In this document: in pieces, positions 1 to 12,000 of the stretch
How positions within the stretch are numbered: the stretch's first letter is position 1
How the letters are laid out: every line of letters starts with the position of its first letter
NCBI GenBank assembly: GCA_000733355.1
Contig: JNVV01000004.1
Location: 836,623 to 900,622, forward strand
Direction of reading: 5' to 3'
DNA from: Falciphora oryzae
Lineage: Eukaryota; Ascomycota; Sordariomycetes; Magnaporthales; Magnaporthaceae
Length of the DNA stretch: 64,000 nucleotides
Program-made: the position numbers and the translations under genes
The notes under the pieces: generated by a model
Databases searched by the model: none
Told to the model about the DNA's origin: nothing
Seen by the model: the letters and a program-made list of their open reading frames with translations, nothing else

Positions 1-2901
1 TGGATTCCAGCGACTCGTTCACATGTGCGATCACAATCTTTAACTTGCTTTATTCTTCTACCCAATGGCTCCCCCTTTCATCTCGCGTTTTCTTCCTTCT
101 TTCGCCTCAACGGGTTATTTTCAGATCTCTTCAGAGCCATCTCAACTTGGAAGCATGCTTGGTGTCTCAAGATTACACAGATAGAAGACCAGAATCAAGA
201 CAACCAACCTAGGGGCGAGTGCCCTTGCCAAGGCTCAATATCCCTTACATGTGAGCCATACCTAGGTCGGCATCAGCAACGGCCTCTCGCAGCGTGGCCA
301 TCCGTGTTCCAAGTCGCATGCATATGGTCGCATTACGGGGATGGCCAGCCGCTGCCAATGCCCTTCTCTGGCCCGTGTTTCCGCTGGCGCCCGGCGGCTT
401 GTGGACCTGCTGGAATCACAATTCCCGTCTTGAGCTAGGGGTTCGGCCCAGCGGACGGAGGCTCCTCACGAGCCTAGGCAGTGATGGAGAAATGTTCAGG
501 GGCTGATTCCGGAGCGCCCGCCGGCAGCAGTGGGGTAAGGGGTCTGGTTCTCCTAGCGGCCGTGGAGGGTGCCATCGAGCCTCACCGCTCTCGCTGCTTG
601 TCATATTTCCTGAAATTCGACCAGATCAGCGTTGCCGTCGATGCGAGGGAGCGTCGAGTCGATCAGGCCCCGGGAGGGTATTGGCTGCAGCCTCCCTGCA
701 TCGGACGCCCTCACCGGTCTCGAGGCTGGATTCCGGATGCTTTTCGTGCGCCTGTGCCGCCTTCGATGTACCTTGATAACCAGAGCGGCAGTGCCAATCT
801 GTGACGCAAGTGATGGGCCTGCTAGGACGGGAATGGGAGACGACGAGGAGACATCGACAGAATAGAGCTCGTTTCACCCACATGGGATTAAGTGCCTGCG
901 TGAAATGACGAGTGATTCGAGGGGAATAGAGTAGTGAGTCCCCAACGGTAACGCGAAGGGCCTGGCGTGCAAACAAACTCGGATTTCCCAATTGGGCAGG
1001 CTCGCCCGCCGCTGTCGGACGTAGAGTGGAGGAACCTGAGCACCCCAGCACCTTCCCCTCTTTTTAGGGTAGTTGAGGACGGGTCGCTTGGTGGAACGTG
1101 CCCCCACAGGTACGTGGCACCCACCGAACATCACTTCCGGTGGAGAGCAAAGACGTTTTTAGCCGAGACGGGAGTGACTTGCAGCAGTGGCGAGACGAAC
1201 TCGTCTCTCTCGGCCGACCCCCTGGCTTCTTCCATCGCCCTTTTTGCCCACCCATTATCATGCATGCCACCCAGAAAGCAGATCCCTACGAAGCGACGTC
1301 GAGCTGTGCCGCCTCCCAAGCCAACCGAATGTCACCTCGCCAGGTGTCTGCAGGGAATGCCAGGCTGCCAGCTCCTGGGCGCTGACCGTCGACACATGCA
1401 CCCATGGCTCTCGCGAGACGTCGCGATTACCCGTGGCTCTGGCAGCTCGCCTTGACCTGGGTGAAATTGGGTGGCGTTTCCCTGCAGTGCCGCACTGCAG
1501 AAGAAGAAAAGAAACCTTCCGGTCGTCGTCACAATCATGCACGCCACGCTGTGAACCAGGAACTGGAAGCCCGCCCGCTCCCTCCCTTGCACGAGGCCAA
1601 AAGCAAAAGTGAAATGACGGCCACGAAAGATTGTCCATGGAAAGGAACCCGACTGGACCGGAGGAGAGAGCTCTTCCGTCCGTCCGTCCGTCCACCCCCA
1701 GCCAGCCAGCCCGACCTTATCCACCCGCTCATCATGGCCCCGGCTCGCACTCGGCTTCTGTCATGCTACACACAGCCGCCAGCGCTGCTCGCCGGCGCCC
1801 CCTTTGCCGATGGTCGGCGGGGCACACGATAAACACGTGGGAGAGGACGAGAAGAGCATGTCTGATTGCTGCTTCCGCCTTCGCTACCCTTCATCTTAGC
1901 TCAAACGCTGCTGGCTTTCCATCCGATACGCTGTCCTCTGATTCATGCACCGCCAGTACCTTGCCTATGGCCTGCTAGCTTGGATGCAAGATAGGCGAGC
2001 CGGCCTCGGCCTCGGAGCTCCATGGTATAGTGTACCTCTCTAATAGGCTGGGTATCTTGCTGGGCAGCTGTACCTATCTTGCCTCCTTGCGTCGGGTTGT
2101 TTCGTCTCTTTTGACTCACGCAGGTGTATCTATACCATGCGGTGTGGTAGTACCATTCCCTACCGGAACCAGTTGGTTCGATTTCTTTGCTTCTCTTGTC
2201 TCTGGCTTGAACCTAGGGAGGAGATATATTAGGGTCCATCGGAGCCAACGAGAGATGACCGCACGGCCGATGTCTAGGGTGCGTCCTGTTCCGGCGCTTA
2301 TACGGTCCACCTTGTGTGACCATATCCCTCCCTTCCTCCCTGGCTCCATGCCTTTCCCATTATCAAATACACGCTACCCTCCGGTGTATTTGGAAACTCG
2401 CCCGTATTTGCTCCCCGGAATATCAGCGATCTTCCTCTCCTACCCTTAAAATCACCACCTATCACCTCATCTAATCCTTGGTTCAGCAAATATCTCTACA
2501 GCCTCGCCTCAACAGCAAGATCCCTTCTGCCAATATTGACAGAACTCTCATATCCGCCTCGAGCCCTCGACAGCACGCCTGGTATACTTTACCTTGACCT
2601 GACCCACAGGGCGGCACCTTGCTTCACACAGTCACACATACGACACGGTCACTTATACGGCCTAGACATACCCCTGGCCAAAGAGAGATAAATAATTGCT
2701 GGTCGACTCTCCGACACTCGTTTGTAGCAAACAAAGTTGCCTGACAGGTCAACTTCTTTGTTTTTATTGGATATATACGCGGGGGATTCCCGCCCTCTGG
2801 CTCCCCCCAAAATAGTCGTATAAGGCGTCAACAACTTTGTCAGATCAGCTTCTCAGTGTAGCAGCTCACACTTCGACTTCGAGCCCGACCCTCCATTCCA
2901 C
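1..2901. other. host intergenic / upstream region, no gene recognised
   Basis: This GC-balanced stretch has several overlapping open frames of 60-160 codons on both strands. None shows a recognisable domain or reads as protein-like, and they shadow each other, so I treat it as intergenic DNA plus the upstream region of the dehydrogenase gene at 2902. A short CGTC tetranucleotide run lies near 1677-1693. A TATA-like stretch (atatata) near 2769-2776, about 130 bases before the dehydrogenase ATG, is a weak promoter candidate. A gene with several small introns cannot be excluded by eye. Confidence 0.5.
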
Positions 2902-3415
2902 ATGTCCGAGCTACCGAACACGCCCATGCCGGCTGGCACTCCCGTCCCGGCCAGCACGCCTATCCCGGCCAGCACTCCCGTGACGGGCACGCCGCCGAGA
3001 TCAACCACGCCGGTGGCTCACTGTACCGCACCCACCAACGGTCACTCGACATCCAATGGGAAGTCCGTCTCTAACGGGCGTACTAAACTCCCAAACGGCG
3101 GTGTCAAGAAGGCGATTGTCCTCCACATCGGTGATCCAATCCGGTACAACCCAGACTCATATGAAGCCTTTGCCGAGGCCTTCGACGTCATTCGGCCGAG
3201 CCTACCGGAGCGGCAGCGCCCTGAGTTCATCAAGGCACTGCGCGAGGGCCGCTGGGGCAACTTCAGCGCCATCTTCCGCCCTTTCTGGGGCACCGGCGGT
3301 GAAATGGGCAAGTGGGATTCCGAGCTGATCGACCTCCTGCCACCAAGCTGTCGCGTTTTTGCGAGCGCTGGTGCTGGCTTTGACTGGGCAGACACGCAGA
3401 AACTTGGCGCGAGAG

Positions 3416-3502
3416 GTGAGTCGAGTCCGCGACTTCGAGGCTGGTGAATTGGGACTGTGTTGGGCGTCCATGTTGATGTGGAAAACGAACTTGAGCACAC
3501 AG
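3416..3502 (+). other. intron of the dehydrogenase gene
   Basis: An 87-nt intron with GTGAGT donor and CACAG acceptor. Removing it joins phase-1 codons and restores the conserved LGARGIIYCNSG block of fungal 2-hydroxyacid dehydrogenases, which fixes both splice sites. Confidence 0.9.
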
Positions 3503-4088
3503 GCATTATATACTGCAATTCTGGCCTCGCAGCCGCCGAGGCTGTGGCCGACTTTACTGTCGCTATGGTCCTCTCGACATTCCGGCACCTGCCCTGGTGC
3601 ATGGGCGCGGCGATGGCGGGTCTGGAAGCCGAGGAGGACTCCAATTTCAAGCTCTGCCACGCGCTGGCGACGGCGCGCTCACACAACCTCCGCGGCCATA
3701 TCCTTGGCATCGTCGGGCTCGGCAATATCGGCCGGCAGCTGGCCGCGAAGCTGGGTGGACCGGCATTTGGCATGGTGATTCATTATACGGACGTCCGCCG
3801 CAAGCCTGAAGAGGTAGAGCGCGAACTGAACGTCACCTATCACCAGGACACCAGCTCCCTCCTAGCCGCCTGCGACTGCGTTGTGCTCTGCGTCCCGCCC
3901 AGGGCTGATGGCCAGCCCATTTTGAACCGCGCGGCGCTTTTTGGGTCGGGGAAGGGCTCTGGAGGCGGCCACCTGAAGCCCGGGCTGCGCGTCGTGAACG
4001 TGGCGCGGGGCTCGCTGGTCGACGAGGAGGCGCTCGCGGACGCGCTCGAGTCGGGCATCGTCACGGCCGCAGCGCTAGACGTGCACGC

Positions 4089-4093
4089 ATCAG
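4089..4093 (+). repeat. 5-bp target-site duplication ATCAG (left) of E1
   Basis: ATCAG here matches ATCAG at 16362-16366 on the other side of E1. Counting the pentamer once restores the dehydrogenase frame exactly (DVHASEPRINLRLL), which shows that the duplication is 5 bp and that the element runs from 4094 to 16361. Confidence 0.93.
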
Positions 4094-4130
4094 TACGGCA
4101 GTGCATAAGGCCCGACGAAACAAAACCCAA
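4094..4130 (+). repeat. E1 left terminal inverted repeat
   Basis: A 37-bp terminal repeat beginning TACGGCAGTGCATAAGG. It matches the reverse complement of 16325-16361 with one A/G difference at position 26. Confidence 0.93.
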
Positions 4131-4333
4131 AAATGGCAGCTAAACTTACGCCCATGTGGGCCAAAGGCGTGCAACATCCAAATTTAGCAAGCGCATAGCC
4201 CAAATCAATGTTAATAGCCGAACCATTACATCCTTACCATTTTTCGGCTATTTAAATCGAGCTTAAAAATGCAAACCGGTAAGCAGAGATTTACATTCCT
4301 TCATACCATTTTACATGGCTTTACAGCTTTACC

Positions 4334-5431
4334 ATGCCTCTGGACGTCCCCAATTGTAGGCAGAAAGTCCATGCAACTATCATTGCTTATGCCAATCCTC
4401 CTTCTACATTTTGTCCCGACTGTAGCTATCGCTTTCCTAAGCCCCTTGCCCTTGGCGACGAGGTTGTTAACCTATTTATCGTTTCGTTACTTCCCCCACC
4501 ACGATTTCCTACCCTTGCTTTATCGTTGCCTGCCCTCCCTATTAAACGAAAAACACCTTTGGCCGATGATACAGCTTTTGCCGTGCGTGAACGCAACTAC
4601 AGCATGCTATTAACCAAAAAGCCTTCCAAATTATTAAGTGTTACTATTAGTACGAACTTTTTTTATAGCAAACACTACTACTAAAACGAAAACGACCTTA
4701 TCTTTGCAAAAATCCGGCATTACTAAGCTATTACCCCGTTAAAAGTTTTCTATTTTGCCTAATACTTAGCCGAGCACGTTTTCCCTTTATTCGAATATTT
4801 TATCATGTTTATCGTAAATAAAAATGCACTTTTTCCTACCCAAAAAAAGCTCGATTGGGTTTTAATCGCCGGGGTTAAAGGCAATAAAACCGGCATTACC
4901 GAAATTCCTTACATAATCGAAGGCCTAATTTCGTTCGGCCTTTTGCTACGTAAGCTTTACCTAAATACGCGATACATTTCCTTTTTCCCAAGCATTTACT
5001 TTAGTTAATATGCTTTTATTAAAGCTGTTAAAGCCGAATACACTTTATCGTTTTTCGCCAGCACCCTTACAAATCCTCCTGCTTCTAAAAAGCTAGCTTA
5101 CACCTTTAAAGATGATATTTCCCTAGCAGGAAGCAGCCCCGGAGGACCTATCACCCCATCCTTACGCAAAAAGGCATTAGCTCCCGCACGCAAACGCAGC
5201 GTTAAAAAAAAACCGGGAACGAAAATTAAAATAAAGCTAATAGCTTGGGTAACCAGGCCTTCGAAACACGTAGTTGCCCCCATCCCGCTATCGTTCGCCC
5301 CACCACATCCACCAAGCTCCCCATTAGCGGAGATGTCCGCTGCATTATTAGATTCGTTGCCTAGTAACAATGCCAACGAAAAGGCGAACGAGTTACTACC
5401 TGCCCGGTACACCCTTGTACGCGAGGGTTAA
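4334..5431 (+). pseudogene. E1 accessory frame 1 (unknown function)
   Basis: A single reading frame of about 365 codons runs from ATG 4334 to TAA 5429-5431, broken only by in-frame TAA codons (4682, about 4724, about 4757 and about 5006). The N-terminal part contains a Cys pair (FCPDCSYRF). The C-terminal third is basic and Pro/Ser/Ala-rich (ARKRSVKKKPG, PPHPPSSP). It converges with the transposase, which is on the opposite strand with its 3' end at 5737. I recognise no family. Codon register kept over 1.1 kb and RIP-like stops argue that this was a real gene carried by the element, but its role is unknown. Confidence 0.55.
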
Positions 5432-5736
5432 CCCCAGTAAGTGGATGAACACGCATAAGAATATATTAATGCGCAAAGCTAATACCTATGGATTAAGGGC
5501 ATATCGCGTACTTCCAAACCCACAACTATTCCACCTCTCTTTATGGAGCTCCGTAACAAACGGGGCCGGGCTTTGTTTACCGGAGCAAACAAATCCCCCG
5601 CTAATAAACGGATTCGAAATTGCCAAGGTAATGAATTCGATAACCCAAATGCATCGGACGATATTTCGGGCTAAAAAGTGTTTACGAGGATGTATTAACA
5701 GGTTGGCGCACGTATGTACATTAGCAATCTACTACT
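5432..5736. other. E1 intergenic spacer between convergent frames
   Basis: About 300 bases between the 3' ends of accessory frame 1 and the transposase. Short open frames on either strand look like shadows; nothing else is recognised. Confidence 0.5.
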
Positions 5737-7545
5737 TTACTCTTTATTTGTTTGCAATTCCAAATTTCCCATGTCCTTAATTAGATCTTCCGTTTTATCG
5801 GCTGGTTTTTCGTTTTCTTTGGAGCTATCCTCCGCGAGCTAGTGTATATTTTGGAGTTTAATTTCTAACCTGCGGATAAAAGTAGCCGCAGATTTTTTAT
5901 CTAGCGTAAAGGAAATGGAAAGCGACAATATGGATTGTACACCAGTGCATACGTGCTTTTTTAAAGCTTCTTTTAACGCAAGGTACTGCTTAAAATAGGG
6001 CTGGTCTCGTTAGGCATGCGTTTTCTATATGGGCAATCCACCGAATTTGTTTATAGCTGCTATGCAAAAAGCCAGGGTTTCCAAAGGAAAATATTCGTTA
6101 ATATCCACCTGTTTTTGTTCCAACACCTTTTTAACGTATTTTAACGCCATAGGATTAGGGGGGATACGCTAATTTCAAATGCTATCTTTTAAAGTGTGGT
6201 ATAAATGCTAGGGGCGTCCCGGGATAATATAAGGTCGTCGAAGTTGTCGTCGGATACGGTGGTTATTCCAAAAGGAAATAAAGTCTGCGAATTTTTAGCG
6301 GATAATGGGTATGTAAATAAAAAAAAAGGCGATATCATTTATAAGGATTCCTTTTATATAAAAACCCTCTATCGCTAGTTTGCTTAAAAAGGTTTGAAGT
6401 TGTTAGTAATAAATTAATTTAAATAGGAGGGTATAGATATTTATACGCTAAAATTAGGCTTTGCTTAGGCACAATCGGGACCACCAACTTTCGATTTTAA
6501 CGTTAAACACGCTTTTCCCAAAAATAAAGCATTTTTAAATGGGAATCTCCTCCGGCTCCTGCTATGCGGGTGATATTTCGGGGCTAAAAGTAAGCGCAGT
6601 AGGTATTACGGAAGAACTTTTTTATGCATATGTCGTATTAAGGCCTACACCCGATAATATATTCGCACTTCCCTTTAGCCGAAGCTGCTTTGTTTTTGCA
6701 GCTAAGGCAGCCTTGGTGAGGAGGTACTGCACCGCGCACAAAAGTTCCGTTTCCACTCTACGATCCGTACGGATAATGAGGGGGAGGAAGCTATAGTGTT
6801 TAACAACATGCAAGTATTGCGTAATAACGCTGCATGCTGTGCGTGCGCAAACGCCCACGTAAAACCAGGGAATAAAGCGAGAATGGGCATCGATAGCTGC
6901 GTAAATTTCGATACCAAAAGGTGCAAGCTTCATATAGCCATCCATTAATTAAATCCAATTAGGGCCAGGGGTAATATACCTTCCTTTACGCCGGTGTCCG
7001 TAATAGCGCCGTTCTTGCACGCTAACTTCGTAATAGGTGCGGTAAACTTCGAATGCCAACTTCTTTAAAGCACAAATCATTTGCTAGCGTATATGGGTGT
7101 ATAAATGGTTGCGGCCGTAAGAATGGACGATATTGGTAATGTGCTTGTTAATACGGAAGTATTCGTCTAGTTGCTACCGTACTAGATTCCGGAATTCGGG
7201 AGTAAGGCGGCGCCGGATGTCGTGCTGGAGGCGGAATCGTCGTAAGCCGGAAAAGGAAATAGTAAACCCTTCGGTAGAAAGGATTTCGAGGATTTCAATA
7301 TCTGAATAAAGATATTTAAAAAAGAGCTTTTGGATACGAGGAAGGAGGTTAGGGGTAAAAAGAGTTTAACCTTTGCGAGCTTCCACGCCCCATTTGCGCA
7401 AAGCCCGGTTAAACGTGCGAAAGGTGAAAAAAAGGTTTTTTTTAGTACGAAGCCACGATAAAATTTCGGCGCGGCTAGTGCTTGCAGCGTAAGCTTAGGT
7501 AATAAAAGCGCGATACGGTTTAAGGTTGATGGAAAGGCGAGGCAT
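5737..7545 (-). pseudogene. E1 transposase, rve/IS3-like integrase core (RIP-inactivated)
   Basis: One uninterrupted register of about 603 codons runs from ATG 7545 down to TAA 5737, with about a dozen TAA/TAG interruptions and no frameshift. The N-terminal part is helical and basic (SRAEILSWLRTKK, then SGLRRFRLQHDIRRRL), suggesting a DNA-binding region. The catalytic core begins with MDGYMKLAPFGIEIYAAID (first Asp, about 6900), then LIIRTDRRVET (second Asp, about 6770), then NVKIESWWSRL (Glu, about 6490). A conserved C-terminal block, FWNNHRIR...RPYIIPGRP, lies near 6220-6290, followed by a charged tail. D, D, E order and the KIESWW motif are typical of fungal integrase-core transposases. 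Stops fit TGG or CAG/CAA to TAG/TAA. The AT-rich gap 7546-7860 is its likely promoter. Confidence 0.8.
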
Positions 7546-7860
7546 TATGGGCTAAGGAGTAAAAGGAGAAACAAATGGAAAAAAAGGAGGACGAGAAGGT
7601 ATGGGGTATATATTAGGATATGTCGGGTGTATATAAATGTACATACGTTTATATAGGTGTACCGGGTTTGTATATAAAGGTACATATATTAAATTCCGCA
7701 TTTTTTAATATAATTTAAACAAATTTTATTATATAATTTAATTTAAACTTATACATTTTATATGCAATTTTATTTAATTTTAATATAATTTATTCCTTAT
7801 AAATATTAAAACTTATTAATAAAAATAAGTTCGTTCCTTTATAAGTAAAAGTGTAAAATG
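7546..7860. other. AT-rich spacer, probable E1 transposase promoter region
   Basis: About 315 very AT-rich bases with several TATATA/TATATAAA stretches (7605-7690) directly upstream of the minus-strand transposase start. No coding frame is seen. Confidence 0.4.
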
Positions 7861-8756
7861 CAGCCAACTCCTGTAAGGCCCTATTGGCTATAGTAAAATC
7901 CTGTGCCCCTTTGGAAACTCCTGGTTATGCTGTGTAAAGAAGGGCTATATCGTATAACCCCATGTAAGCCTATATCACCTCCTGTTAGCCTAATCGCTGC
8001 TGTCGTTAAGAATGTTACCCGCCTTTTTAGCTTTCGCAACGGCAATCTAGGTTTGCAAATCGCGAACCATGCCTTTTATGCGCTTAACCGACAGGTTTTT
8101 GATTATGTTAGCCCAAACCCCGTCGGTGGAATCCTTATCCCGCTTGCGTTTGCGAACTAAACTAGGGTTAGCTTTGTAAATTTATGTAAGGATCTGTAGG
8201 CAGGGATATTTACGAGTCGCGGTAGTGATAAAAAAGCACTTGTAGGCAGCGCTCAAGTACTAGCAATTCGTACAAGCACCATTAAACACCAGCCGATTGC
8301 CCACTTTGCCCGCGAGGCAGCTGCCGCAAAGGCCAGTGCTTAAATCGTGCGCACACTTTTTGCATACCTTTTTGCCGTTAGTTGGGTGTGTTAGTAGGTT
8401 ACACTGGTGTTAAGGTTTGTAAAGGTATGGAAATACTTACTAGGTGTATTAATAAGCGCGTACGCCACCAGCGCCTGCTATTGCTGCTAGCGCTCCTTTT
8501 TAATAACGGTTTGCACAAGGCGCGGACCGTGCTGAACCTTTTTGGGGTCAATAAGACGGGTAACCTCCTATTGCCACTTTTAATTAAAATTTTTACAAGG
8601 GTGTATAGGGGTGTATATACCTTGCCTCCGTCCTTAAAGGTAAGAATCTCCCCGATTATTTTCCAAATGGCATTGTCATCCGAGTTTTAAAGGTTGCCGA
8701 ATAGCCAACCAGTAATAGATATGGGGGAGCTTATCGTCGCTTGGGTAACCCTATTA
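7860..8756 (-). pseudogene. E1 accessory frame 2, 3' part (zinc-binding-like)
   Basis: A minus-strand frame interrupted by several TAA/TAG codons. Near 8220-8380 it encodes the paired-cysteine run VCKKCAHDL...LCGSCLAGK...GACTNC, followed by a basic region (VRKRKRDKDS), which suggests a zinc-binding, DNA- or protein-interacting polypeptide. The upstream part of the frame was displaced by Gypsy-A, inserted at 8761/8762, and resumes at 15750. I recognise no family. The protein-like composition and cysteine spacing support a real gene, but exact ends and frame continuity are uncertain. Confidence 0.5.
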
Positions 8757-8761
8757 GCCCG
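8757..8761 (+). repeat. TSD GCCCG of Gypsy-A (left)
   Basis: GCCCG is repeated at 15745-15749, which fixes the Gypsy-A ends. Confidence 0.93.
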
Positions 8762-9047
8762 TGTAACAAGGGGTCAATAACGGCTTGGAGAAAGAATCTC
8801 TAAATTGCAGATAATCTTTTTATGGGCTCAAAAGATGCTTGAGGAAGAAGGAATCTCTTATGGAGGACATAGGAGATGGCAGGGTTTATATAAACCACCC
8901 TGTAATCCGTGCGAAGTATTGAGTACATGATTCACACTGCCCCTCCGGCCTTCGGCCTTTGGGCCTCGGGGCCGTTAGGCACCTATACCGGTTCCCGGAC
9001 CTTTTGTGGGGCCGATTAGGTGAGTCCACAGGTTCTTCCGTGTAACA
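8762..9047 (-). repeat. Gypsy-A 3' LTR (variant I)
   Basis: A 286-bp LTR ending TGT...ACA, with a palindromic TTTATATAAA box in the middle that serves as the likely TATA element. In element orientation the Gag-Pol frame runs into this LTR and stops at 9016-9018. Confidence 0.93.
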
Positions 9048-12000
9048 CTATCCTCCTCTTCTTAGGGCGCGTCTCGAAACCTTTTAAAGCCCGCTTAAGG
9101 GATGCGGCCGTGCCTATATCTTATAGCACGCGGGGGTCCCTAAGCTTATCGGGGTTAAGCCGATAAAAGGCAACAACGTATTGCTTAAATCCGTCGGTAT
9201 CGAAATGCTCCCAAGGTTCCCACGTCCAATCCTTTTTTCGTAGGTAATCTTCCCATCGGATAAAGTAACGAACCTTCCCGCTTATATCCATGGAATCCAT
9301 AACCTTTTCTACAACGAAATCTCCTATAACCGAAGGGGCCTCCCGCAATACCTGGTTAGGGTTAGGTTGTGCCTAAATGCTAAAGCGGTAGGGTTCGATA
9401 AAGGACATATGGAAAGCGTTATGGATTTTCCAGGTTTTAGGCAGGGCCAGTCGTACCGCCGTGGGAGAAATAACCTTAAGGATCCGGAAGGGCCCGAGCA
9501 TTTTGGCATCGAATTTTTTGGCGGGGCGACGGGTCTTTATATGCCGGGCGTTTAACATAACGAACTGTCCTTCGGTAAGGACCGGCGAAGGGCTTCTCCT
9601 TTTGTCGGCCCAATGCTTCATTCGTTCCCGGGCTTTCTTTAGGTGTTGTTTGGCTTTTTCGTGCACCTGGGTCATCTAATGCTGGTAGAATTGGCTTGCT
9701 GGATTGCGTATTCGTCCTAGGAGAGGGGGATTATTGGAAGCTAGGTGGTACCCGTAGTTGGCGAAAAAGGGAGTAATGGAGGTACTTGCCAAAAATATAT
9801 TATTATAAGCAAATTCCGCCGTAGGTAATAGCTTAACCCAATTGGTCATTTCGTAATTTACGAAAAACTTAAGGTAGGCCTCCAAACTTTAGTTAAGCCT
9901 TTCGGTTTGTCCATCCGTTTAAAAATGGAAGGCAGTGCTTATTCTTAGTTTAATGCCTACCAAACGGAAGAAATCTTTCCACAAATGGCTTGTAAATCTA
10001 AAATCTCTATCAGAGATAATATCCAAAGGCACACCGTGCAATCGCCAGTATTCTTTGGCGAAAATGCGGATAAGGTCATCCGACTTCTTACCCTCGATTT
10101 TAAGGGGGACGAAATGCGCCATCTTGGTAAAAGGGTCTACCATTACCCAAATTGAATCGCACCCATCGCTTAAAGGGAGGTCCGTAATGAAATCCATAGC
10201 TACCGTTTTCCAGGGCTGGTAATGCAGCTCTATGGGTTGTAAGGGTCCAAAAGGGGCATGCCTTAAGGCCTTATTGCGTTAGCACTCCAAGCATCCCCTT
10301 ACGTATTCCCGGACTTTTGCCTCGATATTGGGCCACCAAAAGTGCCGAATAATTAACTCGAGGGTTTTATCCATACCCATATATCCAGCGATTTTTGTGT
10401 CATGTTCGAACTCGAGGACTTCCTTTTGCAAGGCCTCCGTTAGCACCCACAATCTTTCCTTATAATAAAGGAGGCTATCCTTAACTTCTTCACCCTTTTC
10501 GGGCTTTTAAAAGCGGCCCTAATATTCGGGATCCGATATACCAGCTTATTTAACTTTGTTAGTAAATTCCGTAGCCCATTTTAAAACTGGAATACTGCAA
10601 AGCCGGCCTAGGGACAAAAGGAAAGAAGGTGCTCCTTGCGGCAAAGCTTCTTCCATGGGGTTATCTTTTTGTCCTTCCAGGGCCGAAATTCTTGCTAAAA
10701 AGTGTTTTTTTTGCAAAATCGTCGTAATCGGCTGATCTTCATTCCCCCCTTTTTTAAGCTTGTACTGGGGTAATTTCGATAGCACATCGGCCTTTTCATT
10801 TTGCTTTCCTAGCCGGTAGTTGATTATAAACCAATAACCAGCTAGTTATTATGCCTATTTGGCTTGCCTTCGATTAAGGACTTTGGCCGTCAGGAAATAT
10901 TCGAGGTTCCGGTAATCCGTATAAACCTTTATCCGGTACTTTGCCCCTTCGAAGTAATGCCTCCACCTAACGAAACAGTCAACGACCGCCAAAAGTTCCT
11001 TATCGTGGATTTCATAATTAATTTCGGCGGGCGACATTTTTCGTAAATGGAAAGCAACGGGGTGCAATTTATTGGTTTCGGGGTCCCTTTAGGATAACAC
11101 CCCTCCAAAGGCAAAGTTCGAAGCGTCTATTTCAACTTGCGCCGGGAGAAACGGATTAAAATGCCGGAGTATCGGAGGTGAAACGAAAGCGACTTTAAAG
11201 GCTTCGAAAGCCTATTCCATTTCGGGGGTTTATTGCCATTGGCTTTTTAGCAAAGTGTTAGCCGTCGTTATAAGCCTAACGATTTTTAAAAACCCTTTAA
11301 TAAACCTCCTGTAAAAGTTAGCAAAGCCGACGAACGACTAGGAGTCTTTAAAGCAATTGGGGGCCTTTTATTAGATAATAGCATCAACCTTGTCTTTAGA
11401 CATTGCGATGCCCTCGGGTCCTATTATATGACTAAGGAACTCGATTTCGTGTACCCCCTAAACGCATTTGCGAGGGGCCACGGCCAGGTTATGTTTAGTA
11501 AGGCGGCGAAGCACCTCCTTTACCAAACTATCGTATTGTTCTTTGGTTTTTGCGTATATTAGGAGGTTATCCAAATATACGAGGAGCCCGGCATCGATAA
11601 GGTTTATAAAGATATAGTTTATTATGCTTTGGAAGGTGGCGGGGGCGTTGATAAGGCCTATAGGCATAACCGTAAACTCGAAGACGCCGTATTTGCAGCG
11701 GAAGGCCGTAAGCTATTCGTGCCCTTTTTTTATCCGAATTAGGTTAAACCCAGTTTTAAGGTCGATTTTCGTTTTCCATTTGGCATTCCGAAATCGATCC
11801 TAAAGCTCCGTAATAAGCGGGATAAGGCACCGAATCGGAATCGTTTTAGCGTTTACGTCCCTATAGTCGACCACCACCCTTAAAGGATCGAGGGGGTCTT
11901 TTTTTTCTGCGAACATAAGGGGCGAACTGTTGGCAGTTTTGCATGGCCTAGCCCGACCGATTCGTACCTGCTTTTCCAGCCACGGCTTTAGGACATCCAA

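Larger units (their letters stand above)
2902..4093 (+). pseudogene. D-2-hydroxyacid dehydrogenase, 5' part (interrupted by E1)
   Basis: This is the amino-terminal three quarters of an NAD(P)-dependent D-isomer 2-hydroxyacid dehydrogenase, a cytosolic enzyme family that interconverts 2-keto and D-2-hydroxy acids; the substrate cannot be told from sequence. Exon 1 (2902-3415) starts at an ATG in fungal context and opens with a low-complexity Pro/Ala/Thr tail of PASTP-like repeats. It is followed by an 87-nt intron and by exon 2 from 3503. The spliced join reads KLGARGIIYCNSGLAAAEA. The Rossmann motif GLGNIG lies near 3717 and the catalytic-Arg block NVARGSLVDE near 3996-4025. The frame breaks after DVHAS where E1 begins at 4094; reading on into E1 gives about 16 foreign residues and a stop at 4141. 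The catalytic Glu and His are on the far side (16362-16602). No RIP-type stops are seen in these exons. Confidence 0.93.

Noticed and set aside
25..2449. Many overlapping open frames of 60-162 codons on both strands in the first 2.4 kb
   Set aside because: No recognisable domain, mutual overlap in all frames and GC-rich composition that favours chance ORFs; treated as intergenic.
4089..4096. TA dinucleotide target duplication for E1 (Tc1/mariner-type)
   Set aside because: A TA on each side is visible, but joining at TA shifts the dehydrogenase frame, whereas the 5-bp ATCAG duplication restores it; TA belongs to the element ends.
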